Part shown: positions 1 through 8,300 of the stretch, one piece after another
How positions within the stretch are numbered: the stretch's first letter is position 1
How the letters are laid out: each line of letters opens with the position of its first letter
Assembly: GCA_015234495.1 (NCBI GenBank)
Contig: JADGMZ010000288.1
Location: 1 to 14,260 of the forward strand
DNA from: Brevundimonas sp.
GTDB lineage: Bacteria > Pseudomonadota > Alphaproteobacteria > Caulobacterales > Caulobacteraceae
Length of the DNA stretch: 14,260 nucleotides
Direction of reading: 5' to 3'
Notes under the pieces: model-generated
The model's input: only the letters and a program-made list of their open reading frames with translations
The model's database searches: none
What the model was told of the DNA's origin: nothing
Made by a program: the position numbers and the translations under genes

Positions 1-2059
1 GGGTTCGCCGATCTACAACGTGGCCAACTTCGACCTGCGCTGGAGCGACAACGCCTTCCTGCCGGAGAACGTCAAGGACGCGATCCGCAACAACATGGTG
101 ACGCCGTACGCGCGTCCGACGACGGATTCGGCCGGCACGCCGCTGGCTCCGATCCTGCTGCAGAACGCGCGTCACAGCATGTTCGGCCCGGACCGGACCC
201 AGGACAACAGCCGTGAGCTGGTCCGCTATGTGGCCGGCCTGCGCGGCTCGCGCGACAGCGTCGCCTTCGTGCGCAACGTCGACTGGGACATCGGCTACAC
301 CTACGGCGAGGTCGAGGTCGAGAACCGCGAGCGCGGCACCGACAGCCTGCGCTTCGCGCTGGCCGCCGACGCCGTGGTCGACACCGCCGGCCTGGTCAGC
401 GGAACCCCGGGCGAAATCGTCTGCCGGGTGCAACTGCTGCAGGCCCAGGGCGCGCCGGATGCGGCCTTCGACACCTACGTCGGCGGCAACCTGCGCGATT
501 CGACCTACGGTCAGCAGTCGATCGACGAGTGCACCCCGCTGAACGTGTTCGGCAAGGGCAACCAGAGCGCCGAGGCCCTGGCCTATATCGACGCCGTCAT
601 CGCGGTCACGGAACGCAACGAGCAGGAGCAGGCGATCGCCTCGGTCTCCGGCGAGCTGTGGGACTTCTGGGGCGCCGGCTCGATCGGCCTCGCCCTCGGC
701 GCCGAATACCGTCGTGAAGCCACGGAAGGCACGGGTCGCGATCGCGACACCGCCGGCCGTCCGCTGCTGTTCCTGAACACCGGCCCGGACTTCCCGCAGG
801 TGGAATACACCAGCGAGGAGTTCTTCGCCGAGCTGTCGGTGCCGCTGTTCCGCGATAGCTGGCTGGGCGAGTACGGCGAACTGAGCGGCTCCTACCGCTA
901 CGCCGACTACTCGACCGTGGGCAACGTGGACGTCTACGGCGTCAACCTGGTCTACCGTCCGATCCGCGACATCGCCTTCAAGACGAGCTTCAACAGCTCG
1001 GTTCGGGTGCCTGACCTCGGCGAGAATTTCTCGCCGTTCAGCCAGACCTTCCTGAACAACATCGTCGATCCCTGCGCCACGCTGGCCATCGCCGGCCAGG
1101 ACGCCGAGATCCGCGACAACCGCATCGCTAACTGCACGGCGCTGGCGGCTGAGCAGGGCCTGTCGTTCGACTTCGCCGGCGCTACCGCGACCAACGCCGA
1201 CGACTACAACCCGGTCTACACCTCGGGCGTCGCGGGCGTCAGCGGCGGCAACCCGTTCCTCGCCCCCGAGGAGTCGGACAGCTTCACCTTCTCGACGGTG
1301 ATCCAGCCGCGGATGTTCCCGGACTTCTCGCTGGTCCTCGACTACTACGAGATCCAGATCGACAACGTCATCGCGGCGGTGTCGGCGCAGACGGCGGCGA
1401 ACAACTGCGTCAGCGGCGCCAGCCTCAACACGGCGGCCTGCGCCACCATCTTCCGCAACAATCCGGACATCCCGTTCGGCATTGGCGCGCCGGTGGGCGA
1501 TCCGATCGGCGGCTTCATCGAAGGCTCGGTCAACTACGCCAAGCTGGAGACCCGCGGTCTGGACTTCACGGCCCGCTACCGCATGGACCTCGAGGAGACC
1601 TTCGGCCGCAACTGGGGTCGTCTGGACTACTCGCTGGGCGGCCTGTGGCTGATCGAGCAGAAGCAGTTCCTGAACGCCGACGACGCGTCGGACTTCGTCG
1701 AACTGTCCAGCAACCTCTACTACCCGCGCGTGCGGTTCACCTCGTCGCTGACGTGGGAGCCGAACGACATCTGGAGCGTGAACTGGACCGCCGACTGGCA
1801 GACGGCCCAGGACAGCGTCCGGATCCGCGACGCCCTGCTCAACAACGACCAGCGTCCGTATTCGGAGTTCAACACCGGGAACTTCACCCGCCACGACTTC
1901 ACGGTGCGGTGGAACGTGCGCGACGACCTGTCGATGCGCGCCGGCGTGGTCAACGCCTTCGATGCGGAACAGGCGACCTACCTGGGAACGACGCTCTACT
2001 CGAACTTCGATCCCTACGGCCGTCGCTTCTTCATCGGCCTGAACTACCGCCCGTTCTAA
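1..2059 (+). CDS. TonB-dependent outer-membrane receptor, C-terminal part (5' end outside window)
   Basis: This is an outer-membrane beta-barrel transporter that would import a substrate using energy from TonB-ExbB-ExbD. The frame is open from base 2 with no stop upstream, so the gene starts before the window; the in-frame GTG at 20 is only an internal codon. About 685 residues are visible. They contain alternating amphipathic strands rich in Tyr, Asn and Asp and several Cys-containing extracellular-type loops. A typical TonB_dep_Rec C-terminus follows, with a VVNAFDAEQ-type segment and a last strand ending in the aromatic residue Phe (FIGLNYRPF). The signal peptide, TonB box and plug start are not visible. 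A strong terminator follows 17 bases after the stop, so this gene is transcriptionally separate from the genes downstream. The substrate cannot be read from the sequence; membership in the downstream glutamate locus is possible but unsupported beyond proximity. Confidence 0.93.
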   Translation, partial: GSPIYNVANFDLRWSDNAFLPENVKDAIRNNMVTPYARPTTDSAGTPLAPILLQNARHSMFGPDRTQDNSRELVRYVAGLRGSRDSVAFVRNVDWDIGYTYGEVEVENRERGTDSLRFALAADAVVDTAGLVSGTPGEIVCRVQLLQAQGAPDAAFDTYVGGNLRDSTYGQQSIDECTPLNVFGKGNQSAEALAYIDAVIAVTERNEQEQAIASVSGELWDFWGAGSIGLALGAEYRREATEGTGRDRDTAGRPLLFLNTGPDFPQVEYTSEEFFAELSVPLFRDSWLGEYGELSGSYRYADYSTVGNVDVYGVNLVYRPIRDIAFKTSFNSSVRVPDLGENFSPFSQTFLNNIVDPCATLAIAGQDAEIRDNRIANCTALAAEQGLSFDFAGATATNADDYNPVYTSGVAGVSGGNPFLAPEESDSFTFSTVIQPRMFPDFSLVLDYYEIQIDNVIAAVSAQTAANNCVSGASLNTAACATIFRNNPDIPFGIGAPVGDPIGGFIEGSVNYAKLETRGLDFTARYRMDLEETFGRNWGRLDYSLGGLWLIEQKQFLNADDASDFVELSSNLYYPRVRFTSSLTWEPNDIWSVNWTADWQTAQDSVRIRDALLNNDQRPYSEFNTGNFTRHDFTVRWNVRDDLSMRAGVVNAFDAEQATYLGTTLYSNFDPYGRRFFIGLNYRPF

Positions 2060-2075
2060 GAACGGACGTCACGAC

Positions 2076-2110
2076 AAGGGGGGGCGGCTCGCAAGGGCCG
2101 CCCCCTTTTT
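2076..2110 (+). terminator. Rho-independent terminator after the first TonB-dependent receptor
   Basis: A perfect 9-bp stem, GGGGGCGGC (2080-2088) against GCCGCCCCC (2097-2105), closes an 8-base loop and is followed directly by five T (2106-2110). A-U and G-U pairs with 2076-2079 could lengthen the stem into the T run. It begins 17 bases after the receptor stop codon and marks a transcription boundary before the regulator gene. Confidence 0.9.
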
Positions 2111-2118
2111 CGCGCCGC

Positions 2119-2240
2119 GTCGACAGCCGCCCTGTCGGGCGATAACCTGGCGCGCAGCTTGAACCGGGGCGGGGCAGAGGCGCACAGGACCTTCCGGGTC
2201 GCGGGCGCTTTCGGCTCGCCAGAGGAGTCGACAGCCGTCG
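2119..2240 (+). promoter_or_regulatory. Candidate control region of the LysR-type gene: 11-bp direct repeat with dyads
   Basis: The word GTCGACAGCCG occurs twice, at 2119-2129 and 2227-2237. The first copy is part of a perfect dyad CGACAG-N5-CTGTCG (2121-2137). The second is part of a shorter dyad CGAC-N4-GTCG (2229-2240). The pair brackets the gap between the terminator and the regulator start at 2269. LysR regulators often bind dyads near their own promoter, so autoregulation is a reasonable guess. The spacing does not match the classical T-N11-A box, and G+C-rich DNA makes short repeats by chance. No convincing -35/-10 pair was found in 2111-2268. Confidence 0.3.
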
Positions 2241-2268
2241 GCGGGGGCGTCGCGGCCGGGGATGCGAG

Positions 2269-3162
2269 ATGAAGTTTCGGCACATCGAGGTGTTTCACGC
2301 CGTCTACCAGACGGGTTCCGTCACCGGCGCGGCCCGGGCCCTGAACGTGTCTCAGCCGTCGGTCAGCAAGGTGCTGGGCCACGCCGAGGACCAGCTCGGG
2401 TTCAAGCTGTTCGAGCGGGTCAAGGGACGGCTGGCCCCCACGCGGGAGGCCGACGCCCTCTATCGCAACGTCGATGAAATCTACGGCCAGATGGCGTCGC
2501 TCGACACCATGGCGGAGAACCTGAGGCGCGGCTCGGGGGGGCAGATCCGCCTGGGGGTGACTCCGACGCTGGGACTGGGCGTGGCCCCCGACGCCATCGC
2601 CCGGTTTCGCCAGACGCACCCCGACGCGGTCTTCGATATCCGGACCCTCAACCACGACGAGATGCGCGCCGCCCTGATCGAGATGGAATGCGACATCGCG
2701 GTCACCTACGACTGCCCGCAACATCCGCGATTGGGGTCGACGGCCATCGGCGTGGGGGAGCTGGGTCTGCTGTATCGCCGGTGCGACATGCCGGAGGCGC
2801 CCGACAGGATCGACTTCGCCCTGCTGCAGTCCAAGGACTGGATCGCCCTGGCCGCCGATGGCCGCGTCGCCCAGACCTGCGCCCAGGAGATCGAGCGGCT
2901 GAGGCTGCGGCTGAACGCGGTGGTGACGGTCCGCACCTACTATGTCGCGGCCGCGCTGGTGGCGCGGGGGGTGGGCGTCACTGTCATGGACCAGCATTCC
3001 GCCCAGGCCTGCGTGACGCCCGAGATGGACTTCCGGCCGTTCGTCGAGCCGCTGTCGCTGAACATGTACTGCATCTACCTGCAGGACCGGCCGCCGTCGA
3101 AGACGATCCAGAAATTCATCGATGTCCTTCGCGACGAGATCGCCGGGTCCGCCGGGGCATAA
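2269..3162 (+). CDS. LysR-type transcriptional regulator, probable regulator of the dgcN-dgcA genes
   Basis: This 297-residue protein has the normal LysR-family length. An N-terminal winged helix-turn-helix spans about residues 2-62, with the signature SVTGAARALNVSQPSVSK and then LG.KLFERVKGRLAPT. A linker helix leads into a periplasmic-binding-protein-like effector domain from about residue 90 (GQIRLGVTPTLGLG) to the end. The start at 2269 gives the usual MKFRHIEVFHAV opening; a G-rich stretch at 2257-2261 is the only ribosome-site candidate. An ATG at 2262 lies in another frame. The gene is co-directional with, and 94 bases upstream of, dgcN with no terminator between them, so it may be co-transcribed with dgcN-dgcA. 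D-glutamate or N-acetylglutamate as effector is an inference from context; the effector pocket cannot be read. The family assignment is secure; the regulon is not. Confidence 0.93.
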   Translation: MKFRHIEVFHAVYQTGSVTGAARALNVSQPSVSKVLGHAEDQLGFKLFERVKGRLAPTREADALYRNVDEIYGQMASLDTMAENLRRGSGGQIRLGVTPTLGLGVAPDAIARFRQTHPDAVFDIRTLNHDEMRAALIEMECDIAVTYDCPQHPRLGSTAIGVGELGLLYRRCDMPEAPDRIDFALLQSKDWIALAADGRVAQTCAQEIERLRLRLNAVVTVRTYYVAAALVARGVGVTVMDQHSAQACVTPEMDFRPFVEPLSLNMYCIYLQDRPPSKTIQKFIDVLRDEIAGSAGA

Positions 3163-3165
3163 CCC

Positions 3166-3184
3166 CGAGCTATGATTCCGCTCG
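3166..3184 (+). other. Short dyad just after the LysR-type gene
   Basis: CGAGC (3166-3170) and GCTCG (3180-3184) form a perfect 5-bp inverted repeat around a 9-base A+T-richer centre, three bases after the regulator stop. It could be an operator half-site pair for dgcN control or a weak RNA hairpin; there is no T tract. The rest of the 94-base gap shows only a GAAGG ribosome site at 3247-3251 in front of dgcN. Confidence 0.25.
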
Positions 3185-3256
3185 CGATCGGCAGTATTCG
3201 GGAGCAGGGGGTCGTCTAAGGATCGCCGGAGCCGAAACTCCGCCGCGAAGGCCCAC

Positions 3257-4294
3257 ATGCTCCCCGGTCCCTATCTGCTCCACCTTGGCGCCGCCACCGA
3301 CGCCCTGTCGATCAAGACGGCGAGAGGCGTCCTCCAGTGGCGTCCGGACAGCTGCGTCGGACAACGCCGGCTGGCCGGATGCTCCGTCGATCTGGGCCTG
3401 CCGGAAATGGACTTCGTCGAGGCTGTCCGGCGCGGGGCGCGGACGCTGATCCTCGGCGGCGCCAATGCCGGCGGCGTCCTCGGCGAAGACCTGATCGAGG
3501 AAGCGCTTCTGGCCGTTGCGGCCGGCCTGAATGTCGCCTCCGGCCTGCATCAGCGGCTGGCCGATCAGCCGAAGCTGGCGCAGGCGGCGGCCCGGGCTGA
3601 TCTGCGCCTGTTCGACCTTCGCAGCCCGCCTGCGGACCTCAGGGTCGGCAATGGCGCGCCGCGGGCGGGCCTGCGGCTGCTCACCGTCGGCACCGACTGT
3701 TCGGTCGGCAAGATGTACGCCAGCCTGGCGCTCGAGCGGGGCCTGCGCGACGCGGGGCTGACCGCCGACTTCAGGGCGACGGGGCAGACCGGCATCCTGA
3801 TCGCCGGCGACGGGGCGCCGGTCGACGCCGTGGTTGCGGACTTCATCTCGGGGGCAGTCGAGCGCATCTCGCCGGCCCGGACCGATGGCGGCTGGGACAT
3901 CATCGAAGGGCAGGGGTCGCTGTTTCATCCCTCCTATGCCGGGGTGTCCCTCGGCCTGCTGCACGGCGCCCAGCCGGACGCCATCGTCCTGTGCCACGAG
4001 CCCGGTCGACGCCATATGCGCGGACTTCCCGGCCGCAGCCTGCCCGATATATCCAGCTGTCTCGCGGCCAATCTCGAGGCGGCCCGACTGACCAATCCGG
4101 GCGTTCAGGCGGTCGGCCTGGCCCTGAACACCTCGGGCCTGGATGCGGCCGCCCGCGGCGAGGCCATCCGGGCCGCGGAGCGCGAAACCGGCCTGCCGTG
4201 CGTCGATCCTCTCATCCATGGGGTCGCCCCCATCATTGACCGGTTGCTTGAATGCTTCAGACCCTCTCCTGCGCGACAGACCGTCGGCGCCTGA
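3257..4294 (+). CDS. dgcN: D-glutamate N-acetyltransferase DgcN (DUF1611 family)
   Basis: DgcN acetylates D-glutamate with acetyl-CoA to N-acetyl-D-glutamate, the first step of a D-glutamate catabolic route described in marine Proteobacteria. The protein has 345 residues, the usual family length. Family marks visible in order are a PYLLHLG opening, WRPDSCVGQ and LAGCSVDLGLP near residues 28-48, LILGGANAGG, and an N-terminal domain ending in a DLRSPP segment. The P-loop-like GTDCSVGK follows at 145-152, then FRATGQTGILIAGDG at 172-186, EGQGSLFHPSYAG at 217-229, the CHEP motif at 246-249, HMRGLP, and a C-terminal LNTS segment. No signal peptide or membrane segment is seen, so it is cytoplasmic. 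GAAGG sits 5 bases before the ATG. The gene overlaps dgcA by 43 bases, implying coupled expression. Older databases label such proteins DUF1611 or NAD-dependent epimerase-like. The family is clear; the exact reaction is by homology. Confidence 0.88.
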   Translation: MLPGPYLLHLGAATDALSIKTARGVLQWRPDSCVGQRRLAGCSVDLGLPEMDFVEAVRRGARTLILGGANAGGVLGEDLIEEALLAVAAGLNVASGLHQRLADQPKLAQAAARADLRLFDLRSPPADLRVGNGAPRAGLRLLTVGTDCSVGKMYASLALERGLRDAGLTADFRATGQTGILIAGDGAPVDAVVADFISGAVERISPARTDGGWDIIEGQGSLFHPSYAGVSLGLLHGAQPDAIVLCHEPGRRHMRGLPGRSLPDISSCLAANLEAARLTNPGVQAVGLALNTSGLDAAARGEAIRAAERETGLPCVDPLIHGVAPIIDRLLECFRPSPARQTVGA

Positions 4295-5238
4295 AGGCGC
4301 CGTTCCGCATCTCGCGGGGCGTGAAGACGGAGATCGAGACCGTAGTCGTGACGGTCGATCGCGACGGGATCGTCGGGCGCGGGGAGGGCGTGCCCTATGG
4401 CCGGTACGGCGAAGACTGCCGGTCCGTCGTCGACCAGCTCGAATCGGTCCGCTCGCAGGTCCGGGCCGGGCTGGACCGACAGGGTCTGACCGGATTGCTG
4501 CCACCGGGCGCGGCGCGGAACGCCCTCGACTGCGCCCTGTGGGATGTCGAGGCGCGCGTCGCAGGGACGACCGTTTCCGCCCTGTTGGGGCGGGCCCGGC
4601 CCGGGACCTGCGTCACCGCCCTGACGGTCAGCCTTGATGCGCCTGAGCGGATGGCGGCGGCGGCGGCGCGGATCGCGGATGCGCCGCTGCTGAAGGTGAA
4701 GGTGGACGGCGTGGACCCGGAGGGGCAGATCGCCGCCGTCCGGGCCGCCGCCCCGGCGGCCCGTCTGATCGTCGACCCCAACGAGGGCTGGAACCTGGAC
4801 CTGTTGAGGGGTCTGCAATCCTTCCTGCGCTCGGCCAGGGTCGACCTGATCGAGCAGCCGCTGCCGTCCGACGCGGACGAAGGCCTGGAGCGTTTCAGGC
4901 CGCTGGTTCCGATCTGCGCCGATGAGTCGTTTCACTCGGCCGCCGACCTGGAGCGCGTGTCCGGGCGCTATCAGTGCGTCAACATAAAGCTCGACAAGAG
5001 CGGCGGCCTCACCCACGCGCTCGAGCTTGAGAAGATGGCGCGAGCTCGCGGCCTGTCGGTGATGGTCGGCTGCATGGTGTGCACCTCCGTGTCGATCGCG
5101 CCGGCGCTTATCCTCGCCCAAGGCGCTGATTTCGTTGACCTGGATGGGCCGCTCTGGCTGGTCGAAGACCACCCCCACGGAGTGACGGAGAGCGGCGGAC
5201 TCCTGACCGCCCCAGGGGGGGAGCTCTGGCGCCTATAG
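4252..5238 (+). CDS. dgcA: N-acetyl-D-glutamate racemase DgcA, dipeptide-epimerase-like enolase superfamily enzyme
   Basis: DgcA converts N-acetyl-D-glutamate to N-acetyl-L-glutamate by Mg-assisted proton abstraction and return. The 328-residue protein shows the muconate-lactonizing-enzyme subgroup layout: N-terminal capping domain (APFRISRG, residues 16-23) followed by a TIM barrel. Catalytic residues visible are the KxK pair K148/K150, metal ligands D175 (VDPNEGWN), E201 (IEQPL) and D224 (CADESF), and the opposite-face lysine K246 (NIKLDKSGG). A D296-x-D298 pair on the last strand (DLDGP) is the dipeptide-epimerase mark that holds the substrate ammonium in L-Ala-D/L-Glu epimerases. The start at 4252 lies inside the end of dgcN (43-base overlap) with no evident ribosome site, suggesting translational coupling. 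The alternative reading is L-Ala-D/L-Glu epimerase of peptidoglycan recycling; the dgcN neighbour favours DgcA. Cytoplasmic. Confidence 0.85.
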   Translation: MLQTLSCATDRRRLKAPFRISRGVKTEIETVVVTVDRDGIVGRGEGVPYGRYGEDCRSVVDQLESVRSQVRAGLDRQGLTGLLPPGAARNALDCALWDVEARVAGTTVSALLGRARPGTCVTALTVSLDAPERMAAAAARIADAPLLKVKVDGVDPEGQIAAVRAAAPAARLIVDPNEGWNLDLLRGLQSFLRSARVDLIEQPLPSDADEGLERFRPLVPICADESFHSAADLERVSGRYQCVNIKLDKSGGLTHALELEKMARARGLSVMVGCMVCTSVSIAPALILAQGADFVDLDGPLWLVEDHPHGVTESGGLLTAPGGELWRL

Positions 5239-5355
5239 CTGAAACGCATAGGACGCGGAAGGATTGGAAATATTGGCGGGCGGCCTCCTATGTCCATTTA
5301 GTGACATCGGTGCGGAAGACGCCGAAAGGTGAGTTCGCAACGAGGGGGGAAACCA
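5239..5355 (+). promoter_or_regulatory. Likely promoter/operator region of the second TonB-dependent receptor
   Basis: This 117-base gap is more A+T-rich than its surroundings. It contains an 18-bp dyad ATGTC-N8-GACAT (5290-5307). Just upstream, CCTATGTC (5287-5294) loosely resembles a Caulobacter-type -10 (GCTANAWC), but no -35 at good spacing was found, so the promoter is only suggested. No terminator follows dgcA, so read-through from the dgc genes remains possible. Confidence 0.35.
5342..5352 (+). promoter_or_regulatory. Ribosome binding site that fixes the receptor start at GTG 5356
   Basis: GAGGGGGGAAA lies 6 bases (counted from the last G) before the GTG at 5356. That start puts a clean signal peptide at the very N-terminus, whereas the in-frame GTG at 5329 would add nine unnecessary residues encoded across this site. 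Confidence 0.75.
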
Positions 5356-8300
5356 GTGCGATCGATCAATTTCCGTATGCTGCTGACGGCCGGCGTGTCG
5401 GCCGCGGCGCTCGGCACCCACGCCTATGCCCAGACGCCCGCCGGTCAGGCCGCGCCCGTCGCCCAGGACCAGGACGCCACCACGGTCGAGGAAGTCGTCG
5501 TCGTCGGATCGCAGATTCGCGGCGCACGCGTCGACGGAGCCCTGCCGGTCACGGTGCTGGAGGCCGAGGACCTCGACGGCGTCGCGGCCACCAACGGCGA
5601 CGAGCTGTTCCGCGCCATTCCGCAGGCTGCGGACGTGGCCTTCAACGAGTCCCAGGACGTCGGCGGCATCAACGACGCCCGCGGAGACACGGCCTCGATC
5701 AACCTGCGCGGCCTCGGCACCGGCAACACCCTGATGCTGCTGAACGGCCGCCGCATGGTGCTGCACCCCGGCACCCAGACCGAAAACCTGGTTCCGGTCA
5801 CCACCGTCAACACCAATGCGATCCCGAATCTCGGCGTGCGCCGCGTCGAGGTCCTTCTGGACGGCGCCGCCGCCCTGTACGGCACGGACGCGGTCGCGGG
5901 CGTCATCAACACCGTGCTGCGCTCGAATTTCGAGGGTCTCACGCTGGAAGCGGGCGCCGGTACGGCGGAGGGGACCGACTTCGCCCAGTATGACTTCAGC
6001 CTGCAGGCGGGCCGCGACTTCAACGACGGCCAGACCAACCTGTCGCTGATGATCGACTACTCCACCCGCAACGAACTGTGGGCGCGCGAGCGGGCCTACT
6101 CCCGCCACAGCGACAACCGTCCGCTCCTCGTCGGCACCCCGTTCGAGGACGACACCGACTTTCAGAACACCTCGCTGGACACGCCCTGGGGCGAGTTCAT
6201 CCGTCTGACCAACAGCTTCAACACCAGCACCGCAGCGACCCGGGTGAATGGCGAGACGCTGACCTCAAGCGGCGTCTTCCACGTCCAGCCCGACTACAAC
6301 GACGGCTGCGTCGCACCGGGAATCGTCGCCGGCACCTGTTTCGACAATGCCGCGATCTCCAGCGCCAGCACCGACAACAACCTCCGCTACAACACCAACG
6401 ACATCCGTGCGCTGACGGGGGCCAACGACCGCTTCAACGGCTTCCTGTTCGCCAACCACGAGTTCAATAACGGCGTCGAGTTCTTCGGTGAGGCCGGCGT
6501 CTATTTCGCCGACTACAACTCCCAGCGCGAGCAGGAGACCCCGCTGACGGCCGGCCGGATCATCATGCCGGCGGACGCCTACTGGAACCCGCTGGGACCC
6601 GTCGGCAGCCCGAATCGACTGCCGGGTCTGACGACGGGGGCGGCCAACTCGCCCTTCCCCGCCGCCGGCGCGCCGCTGGAGCTCCAGGATTATCGCATCG
6701 TCGACGCCGGGCCGCAGTACATCAACGTCGAGAGCCTCTCGACGCGCTTCCTCGGCGGATTGAGGGGCGAATGGCGCGGTTTTGACTGGGAATCGGCGCT
6801 GGTCTATTCGACCTCGCGCACCGACGACACCATGGCCGGGATCAGCAGCACCCTGTTCCAGCAGGCTATCTCTCGGACCACGCCCGACGCCTACAATCCG
6901 TTCGTCGGCGGCAGTCTGATCGACCCGTCCCGCGGGCCCGAGGTGGGCAATCCGCAGTCGGTGATCGATTCCTTCGTGGTCGACGTCTCCCGGGTCAGCG
7001 AGACCTCGCTGGCCATGTGGGACCTGAAGCTGTCGCGGCCCGACCTGTTCTACATGCCGGCCGGTCCGGTCGGCGTCGCGGTCGGTCTCGAAGTCCGCCG
7101 CGAGACCTTCGAGGACGACCGGGACGATCGCCTCGACGGCACCATCACCTTCACCAACCTGGCCGGCGAGTTCACCGGCAGCGACGTGATGGGCGCCAGC
7201 CCGACGCCGGACACCAAGGGCTCGCGCAATGTGCAGGGCGCCTTCGTCGAATTCGCGCTGCCGCTGGTGTCGCCGGAGATGAACATCCCGCTGGTCCATT
7301 CGCTGGACCTGCAATTGGCGGGACGGGCCGAGAATTATTCGGTGTTCGGCTCGGTGGCCAAGCCGAAGGTGGCGCTGGCCTGGCGGCCGGCCTCATGGCT
7401 GATGGTCCGCTCGGCCTGGTCGCAGGGCTTCCGCGCCCCGAACCTTCCGCAGTTGCACGAGCAGGGCGTCGAACGGGCCAACACCCGCTCCGACTGGATC
7501 CGTTGCGAGATCGAGGTGCGGGCGGGGCGTGAGCCGGACTTCGATTCCTGCTCGGTCAGCGTCTCCTCGGTCAGCCAGCGCTCGGGCAGCACGGCCCTGA
7601 AGCCGGAAGAATCCGAGAACTTCACCGTCGGCCTGGTGGCCGAGCCGCGGTTCCTGCCGGAGGCCTGGGGCGATCTGACCCTGACCCTGGACTACTGGAG
7701 CGTTCAGCAGGAGAACCTGATCGGCATCTTCGGCGACGCCAACGCCCTGACGCTAGACTATCTGCTGCGGACCCAGGGCGGCTCGAACCCGAATGTCGTG
7801 CGCGCCACTCCGACCCAGGAGCAGATCGACGCCGCGGTCGGCACCGGCCTCGCGCCGGTCGGCAGCCTGCAGTACGTCATCGACCACTACCGCAACCTGC
7901 AGCCGCGCGAAGTCGACGGCATCGACTTCGGCTTCTACTACGACCTCGACGATACGCCGTGGGGCGATTTCAGCTGGCGATTCAACGCGGCCAAGCTGCT
8001 GACCTTCTACCAGGAGCCCGGCGAAGAGGCCGTGGCGCTGCTGGCGGCCCAGGCGGCCGGCGACATCGATCCCAGCATCCGCATCGTCGGCGCGGAAGAC
8101 CTGCGGCTCCAGAACGGCTTGCCGGAATGGAGGGCGACCTCGACGGTCTCCTGGCGCAATGGGTCGTGGGGCGCGGGCCTGTACAGCAGCTATGTCAGCG
8201 AGGTGTTCGACACCAGCGCGACCCTGCCGGACGGCACCCAGTGGGTGGTCGACGACTGGCTGACCCACAACGTCTACGTCCAGTACGAGTTCGAGGACGG

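Noticed and set aside
20..22. GTG as the start of the first TonB-dependent receptor
   Set aside because: The frame is open to the window edge and the visible protein lacks signal peptide, TonB box and plug start, so the true start is upstream.
3227..3242. Short inverted repeat CGGAG-N6-CTCCG before dgcN
   Set aside because: A 5-bp G+C arm is expected by chance in this composition, and nothing else (T tract, conserved context, ribosome-site occlusion) supports a function.
2056..5178. Several long minus-strand frames (2056-3258, 3170-4504, 4105-5178) opposite the regulator, dgcN and dgcA
   Set aside because: They are antisense shadows of genes with clear family motifs and show no domains of their own.
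5329..5331. GTG at 5329 as the start of the second receptor
   Set aside because: It would place the strong ribosome site inside the coding region and put extra residues ahead of an otherwise ideal signal peptide. GTG 5356 is preferred.
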